Below are positions 8,925 to 18,102 of a stretch of 64,000 bases of DNA, piece after piece; the stretch's first letter is position 1, and every line of letters begins with the position of its first letter. Position numbers and translations under genes: made by a program. A model generated the notes under the pieces. It saw only the letters and a program-made list of their open reading frames with translations. It was not told where the DNA came from and did not search any database. Origin of the DNA: Ardenticatenaceae bacterium (lineage in GTDB: Bacteria; Chloroflexota; Anaerolineae; Promineifilales; Promineifilaceae); NCBI GenBank assembly GCA_020634375.1, contig JACKBX010000010.1, forward strand, positions 186,001 through 250,000. Direction: 5' to 3'.

Positions 8925-9081
8925 TCTCGTTTTCCACACATAATCACCAGACTAACAACATCAGCCTTATAGTGAAGAGCCATATCAACCGCTATGGCTC
9001 TTTTTGTACGCCATTGAGAATTGCCTGACGGGGTTAAGTTTAGGTTTGCACCTTTGCGGTGATGCGCTAATCTTAAGGGTT

Positions 9082-9717
9082 ATGCATGTGACAATTGATG
9101 ATGTGAGACGGGCATTGGCCCTGAATGAATTTGATGGTTTGGCGGCACAGCGACAAATGATGCCGCAGTTCCGCGCACAGGCCCGCCCAAAGGAGCGAGA
9201 GGGACAACCACGCCTGGGTGGCGTGTTGGCGCTGTTGTATTGCTATCAGCATGAGCTGCATGTGCTGCTGACGCGGCGGCGGGATGATATGAAGGCGCAC
9301 GCCGGACAGGTTTCGTTTCCAGGCGGGCGGCGGGAAGATGGGGAGCCTTTTTTGCAAACGGCGCTGCGGGAAACGGAGGAAGAGGTGGGAGTACGGCCGT
9401 CTACACTCACCATTTTGGGGGAATTAACGCCGATTTATATTTTGCCGTCGGATTTTGAAGTGCATCCGTTTGTGGCCTGGCGGGTAGATGCGAAACGGCC
9501 GTCTTTCTACCCCAGTGTGACGGAGGTGGCGGAACTATTGGAAGTGCCGCTGACACATCTTTTAGACCCGGCGAACCGTCACGAGGAACCCTGGAATCTA
9601 CATGGCTTTGAGATGATGGTGCCCTATTTTGAGTTTCAGGGGCATAAGGTGTGGGGAGCGACGGCGATGATGTTGAACGAGTTGTTAGAGCGGCTGCGGG
9701 CTGTGAACGGACATTAA
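9082..9717 (+). CDS. Nudix hydrolase, CoA diphosphatase type
   Basis: 211 residues from the ATG at 9082 (the frame opens at 9004, but the Nudix fold fits the later start). LLTRRRDDMKAHAGQVSFPGG is the UPF0035 block of CoA pyrophosphatases (NudL/YeaB type). It runs directly into the Nudix box GGRREDGEPFLQTALRETEEEVGV, whose Glu residues bind the metal. These enzymes split coenzyme A or its oxidised or acylated forms into acyl-phosphopantetheine and 3',5'-ADP. It is a lone gene on the plus strand with no signal peptide. Confidence 0.87.
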   Translation: MHVTIDDVRRALALNEFDGLAAQRQMMPQFRAQARPKEREGQPRLGGVLALLYCYQHELHVLLTRRRDDMKAHAGQVSFPGGRREDGEPFLQTALRETEEEVGVRPSTLTILGELTPIYILPSDFEVHPFVAWRVDAKRPSFYPSVTEVAELLEVPLTHLLDPANRHEEPWNLHGFEMMVPYFEFQGHKVWGATAMMLNELLERLRAVNGH

Positions 9718-9775
9718 GCTAGTCAGATGGTCAGCGAGTCAGGTAATCAGCTAGTTAAGCTGAGATGCTAACTCG

Positions 9776-10900
9776 CTACTCGTCGCTAGGGGCGATGCCG
9801 TAAACGGCCGTGTCCGGGTGAAAATCCTTCCAACCAAACCAAAAGACAACCGTGCTTTTTAGGCGTTCCAGGCTGTGCCCGGTGAGTGGCCCAGCTATCG
9901 CCTCACCGCTGAAAATATCCCAGGTGGAGCCTGTTTCTGCATCTGTAATAGTGCGGGGAGCGCCGGCGGTGAGGAAGGTGAGGGTTTGCCCATCAACCTG
10001 GCGGCTGTAAGTGACACCGGCGGCACTGTCGGCGTCGAAGACGACCAGTACAGGCTGCCCGGTGATATTGTCGTTGACGACGGGTTTGTCGTTGAGGATG
10101 CTGAAGGGGTAGGCGACGGCCGTGCCGCCAATCTCCACACCCACCACAAACTGTTTGGTTTCCAGACGGTCATCGGCAAAAGTCTCGCCAATGACACCCG
10201 CCTCGCTAGAGGCATAGTAGGAGTCGTAAACATCGCGGCTGCCACGCCGCCCGCCTTTGTCCAGCGCCAACGTATCGGGATGCAGCGCCTGCCATGCTTC
10301 CCAAGTCGTCATCCAGGCGGGGAGAAACTCCAATTTTGTGCCAATCATGTCGCCCTGAACGGCTTCGCCCAGCAGTTGGCTCCACAAGCTGTTGGTTTGG
10401 CGGTCGTACATCACCAGCACATTGCGGATGAGTTTGCCCGAAACGCCGAAAGTAAATTCTTGTCCGTCAATTTCGCGGGCATACACGATGCCCGTAAAGC
10501 AAAGCGGTCACCAGGTGACGGCGATTTTCACGCCGCCAACGGCGTCGTTGACAATTTCGTGGCTGCTGAGGAAGGGGACGGAGTAGGCGCGGGTTTCGCC
10601 GTTGAAGGTGACGCCCATTACCAGTTCGTCGGGGTCGTAGAATTCGGCGGCTTCGCTGGCTCTGAGGAATTGGGGGTCGTCAATGGCGGGAATGGCGTCA
10701 GGAGGCAGCAGGGTGATGATTTCGAGGTCATCGTATGTGCCTGCGGGGATGCGGGGGAGGGCTGTGGCAATTGTTGTGGGGGTAGTGGCAACGGCCGTTG
10801 CTACCGGCAAAGGTGTGGCAATGGATGCCGCAGAACCGGGTTCACCGCCAATATTGCAAGCCGTTAGGAGCAGTATCAATAAAATGAGTGTGGTACGCAT
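9776..10900 (-). CDS. DUF3179 lipoprotein, probable selenoprotein (UGA = U131 in a U-P-L-C motif)
   Basis: 374 residues if the UGA at 10508-10510 is selenocysteine; the frame is unbroken on both sides. Residues 1-15 are a lipoprotein signal (LLLTAC, lipid on Cys15), so the protein sits outside the membrane on a Thr/Ala/Pro linker. The rest is DUF3179, whose members normally carry VTxCPLCxT; here the codon run reads V-T-W-UGA-P-L-C-F-T-G, putting U131 and Cys134 in a thioredoxin-like UxxC motif. A strong hairpin follows the UGA at SECIS distance. The ATG at 10900 has AAAGGAG upstream. The function of DUF3179 is unknown; redox or metal chemistry is inferred from UxxC. Confidence 0.82.
10476..10494 (-). 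promoter_or_regulatory. SECIS-like hairpin of the DUF3179 gene
   Basis: On the minus strand CGGGCAU-CGUGU-AUGCCCG makes a perfect 7-bp stem with a 5-nt loop containing GU. One mismatch further out, three more pairs (U-G, U-A, U-A) extend it. The loop begins at nucleotide 24 from the U of UGA, close to the 22 seen for the fdh hairpin in this window. That is within the range expected for bacterial SECIS elements. Confidence 0.75.
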
Positions 10901-11096
10901 CGCATCTCCTTTCACATCGGGAATTTCCTGGCATTATACGATGATGACGCAGTGCATTCTGTAAGCTTGACACCGAAACGGCCGTTGTTATACTTTAGTA
11001 ACAAAATTTTACGCACTGCGTCATATGTTTTGTAAATCATTCAATGAGAGATGAGAACGTATCTCTCGTGATTCATACTTATTCAAGGAGATTCCC

Positions 11097-11417
11097 ATGC
11101 CAACAGTTACTGATGTTTTCAAAGAAATGCCCAATCGGTTCAATGCCTCTGCGGCTGCCGGTCTCAATGCTACTGTGCAGTTCAGTCTGAGTGGTGACGG
11201 CGGTGGTGATTGGTACGTGACCATTGCCGACGGCAGTATTGAAGTTGATGAAGGAAAAGTGGACAGCCCTAAAGCTGCCATTATTATGGATGCCAATGAT
11301 TTTGTGGCGATGAGCAGCGGGGAATTGAATGCAATGGCTGCCTTCATGAGTGGCAAAATCAAAGTGGAGGGCGACCTGAGCACTGTAATGCAGATGCAAT
11401 CGCTGCTTGGCCTGTAA
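11097..11417 (+). CDS. SCP2 sterol-binding-domain protein
   Basis: 106 residues, a single SCP2 domain (MPNRFNASAAAGLNATVQFSL ... YVTIADGSIEV ... KAAIIMDANDFVAMSSGELNAMAAFMSGKIKVEGDLSTVMQMQSLL). In this family the fold makes a hydrophobic tunnel that carries lipids or acyl chains. The AAGGAGATTCCC before the ATG is a strong ribosome site. It has no signal peptide, so the protein is cytoplasmic. It is monocistronic, with its own terminator just downstream. Confidence 0.88.
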   Translation: MPTVTDVFKEMPNRFNASAAAGLNATVQFSLSGDGGGDWYVTIADGSIEVDEGKVDSPKAAIIMDANDFVAMSSGELNAMAAFMSGKIKVEGDLSTVMQMQSLLGL

Positions 11418-11439
11418 AGAAACAGTAATTCACCCAATA

Positions 11440-11466
11440 AAAAGCTCGCGTTGTACGCGAGCTTTT
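11440..11466 (+). terminator. Rho-independent terminator after the SCP2 gene
   Basis: AAAAGCTCGCG (11440-11450), loop TTGTA, then CGCGAGCTTTT (11456-11466) and more T. It lies between the convergent SCP2 and hybrid kinase genes and can serve both strands. Confidence 0.85.
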
Positions 11467-11495
11467 TGGTTTCTGAGGATGCCTGGGTTCCAAGT

Positions 11496-13424
11496 TTAGC
11501 TGAGCATCTCGTTTATGTATGCTAAAAGTGTATCCATCTTGAAGGGCTTTTTGAGGAATTGGGTAACGGCCGTTTGCTTGGTAGCTTCTGGCTCATCATA
11601 ACCAGACAACATCAATACTGGCACGTTAGGATGGGTCTTGCGGATTGTTTGTAACACTTCATCTCCAGCCATAATGGGCATTGTGCGATCCAACAAAACC
11701 AGATTGATGTCATCTGCAAATTGCCGGAACAGGGCTAACCCGTCATTCCCGTTTCTGGCCTGCAAGACGGTGTTCCCATTTAATTCCAAAATTTCAGTGA
11801 TTGCGCAACGCACAATATCTTCGTCATCAACAAACAGGATATGTCCGATTTGCGCTGGCGATTTGTGCGCAGGCATTTTATCTGTCAAGTCGTGGGTGTC
11901 GCTAACCGGAAATAGCACCTGAAATGTTGTGCCTTGCCCTACCTGGCTGGTCACGTGCATTGCACCGTAATGATTGCGAATAATGCCTTGAATAGCAGCC
12001 AGCCCCAAACCGCGCCCTGAAACTTTCGTTGTGAAAAAGGGATCGAAAATACGGATGAGCGTTTCTTCATTCATCCCATGCCCCTGATCGCTTACTCGCA
12101 GACAAATATACTGTCCCGGTTGTATTTGTTGGGCAGCTTCTTGCCAAAAGCCCAACGAATCAATGGTTTTTAGCCGTGTTTCGATCTCCACTGTTCCGGG
12201 CTGGCCTTCATACGCTTCGGCAGCATTGGTAATGAGGTTCATGACGACTTGTTGAATTTGCCCTGTATTTGCTTCGATGGGTGGCAAACCATCTTTCAGG
12301 TTTAGTGTCAGGGTAATATTTTTCGGCAGCATCGCTTCCAGAAAGTTGCGATTATCGGCAACAAGTTGATTGAAGTTGACGAGAATGATTTGCGGTGGTC
12401 CATCACCTGAATAGGCTAACAACTGTTGGGTAAGGGTTGCGCCGCGTTCTGCAATTTGCATGATGTGCTGGATATTTTGCCGGGCGGGCAGGGAGGGGGG
12501 CATCTTGCGTGAAGCAATTTCGCTTTCGGCCATCAGAGCAATTAACAAGTTGTTAAAATCATGCGCTATGCCACTGGCAAATATGCCCAGGCTTTCTAGC
12601 TTCTGAGTTTTTTGCAGAGCGGCATCAATGCGACTGTGTTCTGTGGCATCATGCAATATCGCTGTGTAATATTTGTGGCCTGCCAGCTCTATTTGCGAAA
12701 TGGCTACTTTGAGGGGGATTTCTTGGCCGGAGGCGTGACGGCCGTAAACAATCATTTGTCGTTGCATCGAGCGAGCAGTGACCCCTGTTTCACCAAAATA
12801 TTGAATGTGACGCACATGCTTGGCGCGAGCGCGTTCTGGTAAAAGCTGCCGCAAATTTTTACCGATTAACTTGCCTGGCTGATAACCAAACAGGGCTTCT
12901 GACGCACGATTGGCAAAACATATCTGCTGCTGCTCATCCACCGCAATGATGCCGTCATTGGCGGCTGACAGAATGGCGCGAAACCAGGTTTCGTTTTGTT
13001 GTAAAGTTGCTTTTGGAGAAGGGCTGGCGGCCTGGAGCATCTCCTGAGAGGCCTGCAAAAAACCAGCCGCTAATTCGCCAAGTATGGCTTGTGTGTGCGT
13101 CTGAAATAAGCCGATTTGTTCATGGTTGAGGGTTGCTGTTAATTGTTGAGCCAACAGTTGTTGAGTGATGCTCAATACGGCTGGTTGGATACCGCATTGA
13201 TGTGCAACATCATTTCCCAATTGTCGAATGGCTTTGACGTTGAGTGGCGATGTTCGTGCAAGGGCGAGAAGCCGACGGGCGAGTGCATGTAGTTGTGGCA
13301 GGGAAACGGCCGTGCCAGACTCAACGAGTGCTGGTTCTAGTGCCTGAAGCCAGGCTTCTGCAAGAGTTAAACTAGACTGGAGTGCGAACTGCTCAAGGGG
13401 TATTAGAAAATCAGTTGTATTCAT
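11496..13424 (-). CDS. Hybrid sensor histidine kinase (PAS, HisKA, HATPase, receiver)
   Basis: 642 residues, soluble. Residues about 1-140 are helical and not recognised. A PAS domain follows (WFRAILSAANDGIIAVDEQQQICFANRASEALFGYQPGKLIGKNL). Next is a dimerisation domain with the phospho-acceptor in GIAHDFNNLL, an ATPase domain (NLITNAAEAY, GLGLAAIQGIIRNHYG), and a C-terminal receiver (ILFVDDEDIV, VLLDRTMP with the acceptor Asp, ending MLSGYDEPE ... LKKPF). This is the phospho-relay layout of hybrid kinases with PAS input. Its partner is not fixed by sequence. It is divergent from the REC-GAF kinase at 13577, only about 150 bp away, so the two may act together. Confidence 0.9.
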   Translation of the reverse strand: MNTTDFLIPLEQFALQSSLTLAEAWLQALEPALVESGTAVSLPQLHALARRLLALARTSPLNVKAIRQLGNDVAHQCGIQPAVLSITQQLLAQQLTATLNHEQIGLFQTHTQAILGELAAGFLQASQEMLQAASPSPKATLQQNETWFRAILSAANDGIIAVDEQQQICFANRASEALFGYQPGKLIGKNLRQLLPERARAKHVRHIQYFGETGVTARSMQRQMIVYGRHASGQEIPLKVAISQIELAGHKYYTAILHDATEHSRIDAALQKTQKLESLGIFASGIAHDFNNLLIALMAESEIASRKMPPSLPARQNIQHIMQIAERGATLTQQLLAYSGDGPPQIILVNFNQLVADNRNFLEAMLPKNITLTLNLKDGLPPIEANTGQIQQVVMNLITNAAEAYEGQPGTVEIETRLKTIDSLGFWQEAAQQIQPGQYICLRVSDQGHGMNEETLIRIFDPFFTTKVSGRGLGLAAIQGIIRNHYGAMHVTSQVGQGTTFQVLFPVSDTHDLTDKMPAHKSPAQIGHILFVDDEDIVRCAITEILELNGNTVLQARNGNDGLALFRQFADDINLVLLDRTMPIMAGDEVLQTIRKTHPNVPVLMLSGYDEPEATKQTAVTQFLKKPFKMDTLLAYINEMLS

Positions 13425-13576
13425 GGATGTGAGTGAACGAAAACCTCTAAGCAGCGCTGTGTTGACGCTTTGTCCTTAAGATAAACAACATCATACCATA
13501 TGTTTTTGTCATTTTTAATTATGTTGTGGGGGAATTTAGTCCTTTATCTTGTCGCATACGGCCGTCTTCGACTATT

Positions 13577-15226
13577 ATGATGAGCATGGAACAAAAGAAT
13601 GGACAAGCCGAAACTATCTTGATTATTGATGATGACCCTGGTATGACAGCCATCGTCCACCAGATATTCGCCAGTCACCAATATCAAACTATCGTTGCTC
13701 ATAATTACAATGAAGTCTTTCAACTGCTGGCAGATGAAACAACGCGGGCAAAGCAGTCTATCGATCTCATCTTGCTTGATTTGATGATGCCAGGAATGAG
13801 TGGCATCGAAATGTTCAAATGGCTGCGTGCCCAGCCGCAAACAGCCAATACACCGATTATCATTTTGACGGCCGTTCATGACGTAGAGAGACGAATAGAA
13901 CTATTCAGCATGGGGGCAGATGACTATTTGGTCAAACCTTGCAGCATTGAAGAGCTGTTAGCACGCGCCGCGACGCACATCAAAATCGCACAGTTACGCA
14001 AAATCAAACAACAAGCAGATGCCCGAACCGCCCAACTTTATTCCATGTCACAAGTCATCAGCTCGTCCTTGGACATGAGCGAAGTCTTAACCATCGCCAT
14101 GGACAACATCCGCGACATGCTCCAGGTAGAAATGGGGTCGATCATTCTGCGTGACGAAAAGACAAACAACCTCTCATTTGCCAGCACGTTAAAACACAGC
14201 CCTTCCCTACAAGAAATGAACTTGCATATCGGCGAAGGCATTGTTGGGCAAGTCATTCAAACTGGAGAGCCGCTCCTCATCAACGACGCACAAAATCACC
14301 CTTCATTTTCCCCTTTCGTGGATCAACTCACCGGCGAAAAGACCCGTTCTATTCTTTGTGTTCCCCTCATTGCCCGCGACCAAGTAATTGGCGCTGTTGA
14401 ACTGATAAACAAAAAAGATGGGCTATTTAACGATATGGACTTGACACTGGTCAGTTCTGCTGCCACATCTATTGCCATTGCCATTGACAATGCACGACTT
14501 TACCGCGAGCAAGCAGAATTAATCCGAGAAGTGCAACAATCCCAAGAGCGGCTTGTGCAAAGCGAAAGAATGTCAGCCATGGGCAGATTGGCGGCATCAT
14601 TGGCCCATGAAATCAACAACCCCTTGCAAGCTGTTCATAGTTGTTTGCAACTGGCGACTCATTTTAACCTGAGCCAGGAAAAGCAGACAGAGTATCTGGG
14701 AATGGCTGAAGAAGAGGTCGAGCGACTGATTGATATTGTGACACGCATCCTTGATTTTGCACGGCCGTCAGGCGGCGTGTTTGAAATGGCAAATATCAAT
14801 GCAATTATTGGACAGGTCATCCGTCTTTCAGAAAAGCAACTGTCCCACCAAAGGTTATCTGTGCAGCAAAATTTCGCCTCTGACATTCCTCCTCTGCGTG
14901 TTGTTCCCAATCAAATAGCGCAGGTGTTTTTGGTTATTATTTTGAATGCATTTGATGCCATGAGTGCGGCAGGCACACTCATTATTACAACCCGGGCCAA
15001 AGGTAGTTGGGTCGAAATCAGCTTCCAAGATGATGGGGTAGGAATGTCGCCAGAGCTGCAAGCTCGGATTTTTGAGCCATTTTATTCAACGAAAAATGAG
15101 GGAACAGGGCTGGGATTAGCCGTCAGTTATGGTATTGTTGAACGGCATGGGGGAAAGCTCTATGTTGAAAGCGAAGAGGGTAAAGGCAGCACGTTTACGG
15201 TTTGCCTGCCACGCCCCAGAGTCTAA
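13577..15226 (+). CDS. Receiver-GAF-histidine kinase
   Basis: 549 residues from the ATG at 13577 (ATGs at 13580 and 13586 are also possible; no clear ribosome site separates them). Order: receiver domain (ILIIDDDPGM, LILLDLMMPGMSG, VKPCS), GAF domain (AQLYSMSQVISSSLDMSEVLTIAMDNI ... VPLIARDQVIGAVELINKKDG), HisKA with SLAHEINNPLQAVH, and HATPase (PNQIAQVFLVIILNAFDAM, GTGLGLAVSYGIVERHGG). A receiver at the N-terminus lets another kinase control this one. The response regulator gene starts 14 nt after the stop, so the two form an operon. Confidence 0.9.
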   Translation: MMSMEQKNGQAETILIIDDDPGMTAIVHQIFASHQYQTIVAHNYNEVFQLLADETTRAKQSIDLILLDLMMPGMSGIEMFKWLRAQPQTANTPIIILTAVHDVERRIELFSMGADDYLVKPCSIEELLARAATHIKIAQLRKIKQQADARTAQLYSMSQVISSSLDMSEVLTIAMDNIRDMLQVEMGSIILRDEKTNNLSFASTLKHSPSLQEMNLHIGEGIVGQVIQTGEPLLINDAQNHPSFSPFVDQLTGEKTRSILCVPLIARDQVIGAVELINKKDGLFNDMDLTLVSSAATSIAIAIDNARLYREQAELIREVQQSQERLVQSERMSAMGRLAASLAHEINNPLQAVHSCLQLATHFNLSQEKQTEYLGMAEEEVERLIDIVTRILDFARPSGGVFEMANINAIIGQVIRLSEKQLSHQRLSVQQNFASDIPPLRVVPNQIAQVFLVIILNAFDAMSAAGTLIITTRAKGSWVEISFQDDGVGMSPELQARIFEPFYSTKNEGTGLGLAVSYGIVERHGGKLYVESEEGKGSTFTVCLPRPRV

Positions 15227-15240
15227 AAAAAGCAGGTATT

Positions 15241-16047
15241 ATGCCCGGTAACAAAGTGGAACCCGCGAAGATTCTTGTCGTGGATGATGAAAAAACAACC
15301 CGCCTGGCTTTGTGTGAGGCGTTTAATCAAGTTGGCTATCAGGCCGATCATGCCGGTTCAGGACATGATGCCTTGAGTGAATTGGCAACCAGTCATTACG
15401 ATGTCGTGATTTTGGACTTGCAAATGCCGGGCATGAGCGGTGTGCAAGTGTTGAAAGAAGTGGAGCAAATGGCTCCAAACACAGCATTTGTGGTATTCAC
15501 AGCTCACGCGTCTACAGATACCGCAATTGCAGCGCTGCGTTCTGGAGCGGTTGATTATTTGCGCAAACCGGTTTCGCTGGAGCGGTTGTTTGCTGTTGTG
15601 GAAAGGGCCGTAAAAAAACAGCGGCAGCAAAAGCAGCAGAGGGAGGCGGTTCAGTTATTACGTCAGGCAATGCAGGCTCTGCAACTGCCAATGGGTGATG
15701 ATGAGGAAGAGGAAACGGCCGTTCTCCAAGTCGCCGACATCCTCATCAATGAACAAACCCAGTCTGCCCACTACCAGGGAGAACCCTTGCCATTAACCCC
15801 TGTGGAATACAAGCTGCTTCATCACCTGGTGTGCTGCCCTGACACCGTACTCAGTTATGTGGAACTAGCCCGCGTGTCGCATGGCATGGACATCGAAGAA
15901 ACCGAGGCCCGCACCCTTTTGCGCACCCATCTCTACCGTCTCAGCCAAAAATTGGGCGGCAAGGAGCAGAGTCCCCTGCAAGCAGTACGCGGACGGGGCG
16001 TTATTTTGTACACTACCCTGCCTGAAACAGATGACCCCGTCCGCTAA
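15241..16047 (+). CDS. Response regulator with OmpR/PhoB-type winged helix
   Basis: 268 residues from the ATG at 15241. The receiver (KILVVDDEKTTR, VVILDLQMPGMSG with the acceptor Asp, TAHAS, LRKPVSLERL) is followed by a charged linker and a C-terminal winged-helix region (PLTPVEYKLLHHLVCCPDTVLSYVELAR ... LRTHLYRLSQKLG ... VRGRGVILYT), close to trans_reg_C. It follows the receiver-GAF kinase by 14 nt and is probably its output. The stop overlaps that of the convergent protoglobin gene by 3 nt. Target promoters are unknown. Confidence 0.87.
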   Translation: MPGNKVEPAKILVVDDEKTTRLALCEAFNQVGYQADHAGSGHDALSELATSHYDVVILDLQMPGMSGVQVLKEVEQMAPNTAFVVFTAHASTDTAIAALRSGAVDYLRKPVSLERLFAVVERAVKKQRQQKQQREAVQLLRQAMQALQLPMGDDEEEETAVLQVADILINEQTQSAHYQGEPLPLTPVEYKLLHHLVCCPDTVLSYVELARVSHGMDIEETEARTLLRTHLYRLSQKLGGKEQSPLQAVRGRGVILYTTLPETDDPVR

Positions 16048-16610
16048 TGAGGCGTTTGTCGCAGTTCGGCCACCATTTCTTCCACTTCTAAATTCACCAT
16101 ACGATCAATCAGCAGCCGGCTCTGCCCGCTCATCCGCTCCATCGCCTGCACGTAGCTTTGGAAGTACCCTTCAGCGATAAGACCCGCGATAATGTCAGTG
16201 ATGCGCTTAAATGCGCCAAACACGGTTTCCGCTTGTTCCGCATCAAATGTTTCCAGGCATTTGGCGCGGAACAATTGTTGCACGCGGCTCATCATGCCCA
16301 GCATGAAGGGGTTGGTAATGCCGCGTGGAATGTGAATGAGACCCACAAACCATTGCCAACGCCAGAAGTTTGCATCAATATCCCCTGCGGTCACAATTTG
16401 GTACCAGTTGCGCAAAGTGTTTTCGCGGTCAGGACGCTCCCCTTCACGGAAAACGGCCGCTGTACTTTTGTAACCATAAAGCGTATTGTAAAACACCTGG
16501 GTGACTTCTTCTTGCCAAACGGCCGTTTGTGCGGCCACATCACGCAAGATTTGCGGGTCTTGATCCGTAAAGCCGGTGAGAGCGATCAAATCATTCAAGA
16601 TTTCTTCCAT
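16044..16610 (-). CDS. Protoglobin-domain protein (second copy)
   Basis: 188 residues, all-helical, a protoglobin/globin-sensor domain with no output domain. WQWFVGLIHIPRGITNPFMLGMMSRVQQLF matches the F-helix region of protoglobins, with the His in GLIHI as the likely proximal haem ligand. The C-terminal 40 residues are an amphipathic helix. It has a GAGGTG ribosome site. It is the last gene of the minus-strand cluster containing the MglA-like GTPase, 91 nt after the first protoglobin. Oxygen, NO or CO sensing is inferred. Confidence 0.78.
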   Translation of the reverse strand: MEEILNDLIALTGFTDQDPQILRDVAAQTAVWQEEVTQVFYNTLYGYKSTAAVFREGERPDRENTLRNWYQIVTAGDIDANFWRWQWFVGLIHIPRGITNPFMLGMMSRVQQLFRAKCLETFDAEQAETVFGAFKRITDIIAGLIAEGYFQSYVQAMERMSGQSRLLIDRMVNLEVEEMVAELRQTPH

Positions 16611-16701
16611 CTTGCACCTCGTCCTTTGTTAGAAGAATGGATATTTGAGGGGGCGAATGAGCACACCTCTGCCCCTCTCAAACTCATTCTGAACATTTGC
16701 A

Positions 16702-17250
16702 TCAATCACCAGCAGACGCAATCATGGATTCAAACAATGTTTTGCTGAAACCTGTTGTTTCCAAAAACATATTCATGCGTTGATCATCATAGGATTGGAG
16801 CATGATGTTGAGGTCTAAATCCATGATACGGTCTAAGGCTAGAAAACGATCCATCTTATCCGGGGCGCTGCCGTATTCCGCTTCGATCATGGGCATGATT
16901 TGCCCCCGGCAGAATGACATAGCGCCCACAACCCAGCGGGGATCAAGACCAACTTCTACATGTCTTTTGCCAATGACGTAGCGCCGGGTCTGGTAACTTT
17001 CGTCATAACTTCCGGTAGTCAGGCTGAGCAGCCAGGCACGCAAGTGCGTACCCAATGCCTGGCGACGCCCTTCTTTGGCATCGAGCAGTTTTTGCAGGTG
17101 TTCATGCTGATCCAGGTTAGTATAGAAAGCGGTGACAAGTGCCTCGGCATGTTTTTCCAACATGGGTTTCATACCGGCTAATAAGGCCGCACTTTCGTCT
17201 GACAAGCCGCCCAAGCGACGCATTTCGGCTATATTGAACTCTTTAGTCAT
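16702..17250 (-). CDS. Protoglobin-domain protein (first copy)
   Basis: 182 residues, a stand-alone protoglobin. YVIGKRHVEVGLDPRWVVGAMSFC is the typical F-G helix stretch, with His in KRHVEVG as the likely proximal ligand of haem. The N-terminus (GLSDESAALLAGMKPMLEKHAEALVTAFYTNL) matches helices Z-A-B of globin sensors. AAGGAGAGACACC before the ATG is a strong ribosome site. It lies 33 nt after the DUF4388-roadblock gene, so it belongs to the same transcript. No kinase or cyclase domain is attached, so a signal would have to pass by protein contact. Confidence 0.85.
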   Translation of the reverse strand: MTKEFNIAEMRRLGGLSDESAALLAGMKPMLEKHAEALVTAFYTNLDQHEHLQKLLDAKEGRRQALGTHLRAWLLSLTTGSYDESYQTRRYVIGKRHVEVGLDPRWVVGAMSFCRGQIMPMIEAEYGSAPDKMDRFLALDRIMDLDLNIMLQSYDDQRMNMFLETTGFSKTLFESMIASAGD

Positions 17251-17283
17251 GGTGTCTCTCCTTAGTTGTGATAGGACGGCCGT

Positions 17284-18102
17284 TTACAATACACGCTGAA
17301 TAGAACTTGCCATCTCGCTGCATTCCAAAAAGGCCATGCCGAGATTCACGCCGGTGGGGGTTAGCGCCACGAGGGAGGCTTTGCTGCCTGTGCGGATAGC
17401 AATGACGTTGCCTTGTTCGGCCTGGATTAGCGTGCGGGTGACGCTGCCCTGATTAAGCTGCTGCGCAGAACGCGAGGCCAGGCTGATCAAACCAGCGGAA
17501 ACGGCCGCAACACGATTGCCATCAATAGGGCCACTCAGCGCACTGGCTAACAGAAGGCCATCATTATCCACAACGGCCGCGCCAATGATCTCAGTCGAGT
17601 TTTGAATGACGCTGTTCAAAATAGATTGCAACTGCTCAGTTTTACTTGCCATGGTGTCTGTCTCCTTTTGGGCCATCAATTCCTGAATGATGGCCGAATC
17701 TGATTGGGATAACTCTGATAAAATGTCAGCAATACTGTCTTCCTGGGGTAATTCTTCGGCTGCAAGCTGTTTTTCATCTAGCTGTCGCAGCCCTTCCATC
17801 AACAAATAACTCCAATTTTGTTTAATGGTGCGTGCCGGGGGCGAAACCTGTTTCTTGACATGGAATTCGCCATTTCGCCAACTTAGTAGTTCATACACAG
17901 CCTCCTCACCGGTTTGAACGGCCGTTTTCAGATTATTGGCATGGAACACATTGGCATGACAGAGATCGCCATTGTCCATATACAACTGACCAATATTGCC
18001 GTTTTCATGCCGCAGTTGCAGCAATGCTTGTCCGCCTTCCTGGATAACCAATTGCACCAGGGTTGGTAAACTAATTTCGTGTAAATCGCCTTTGATAGCC
18101 AT
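17284..18102 (-). CDS. DUF4388 + roadblock/LC7 protein
   Basis: 272 residues. Residues 1-90 are a DUF4388/PATAN-like domain (GDLHEISLPTLVQLVIQEGGQALLQL ... GQLYMDNGDLCHANV ... GEEAVYELLSWRNGEFHV). A linker follows, then a roadblock/LC7 domain from about residue 150 (LQSILNSVIQNSTEIIGAAVVDNDGLLLASALSG ... GNVIAIRTGSKASLVALT). Roadblock proteins of the MglB type act on Ras-like GTPases of the MglA type. Its start overlaps the stop of the preceding roadblock gene by one base (TAATG), which points to translational coupling. It probably takes part in GTPase control in this cluster. Confidence 0.85.
   Translation of the reverse strand: MAIKGDLHEISLPTLVQLVIQEGGQALLQLRHENGNIGQLYMDNGDLCHANVFHANNLKTAVQTGEEAVYELLSWRNGEFHVKKQVSPPARTIKQNWSYLLMEGLRQLDEKQLAAEELPQEDSIADILSELSQSDSAIIQELMAQKETDTMASKTEQLQSILNSVIQNSTEIIGAAVVDNDGLLLASALSGPIDGNRVAAVSAGLISLASRSAQQLNQGSVTRTLIQAEQGNVIAIRTGSKASLVALTPTGVNLGMAFLECSEMASSIQRVL

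Noticed and set aside
10487..10507. DUF3179 split as a short lipoprotein and a separate downstream gene
   Set aside because: The two frames are identical across the UGA, the UGA replaces a Cys of the family motif, and the GTG 'start' of the second part has no ribosome site.
9875..10867. 330-residue plus-strand ORF opposite the DUF3179 gene
   Set aside because: It is the antisense frame of the selenoprotein gene, rich in Gly/Asp low-complexity sequence, and has no ribosome site.
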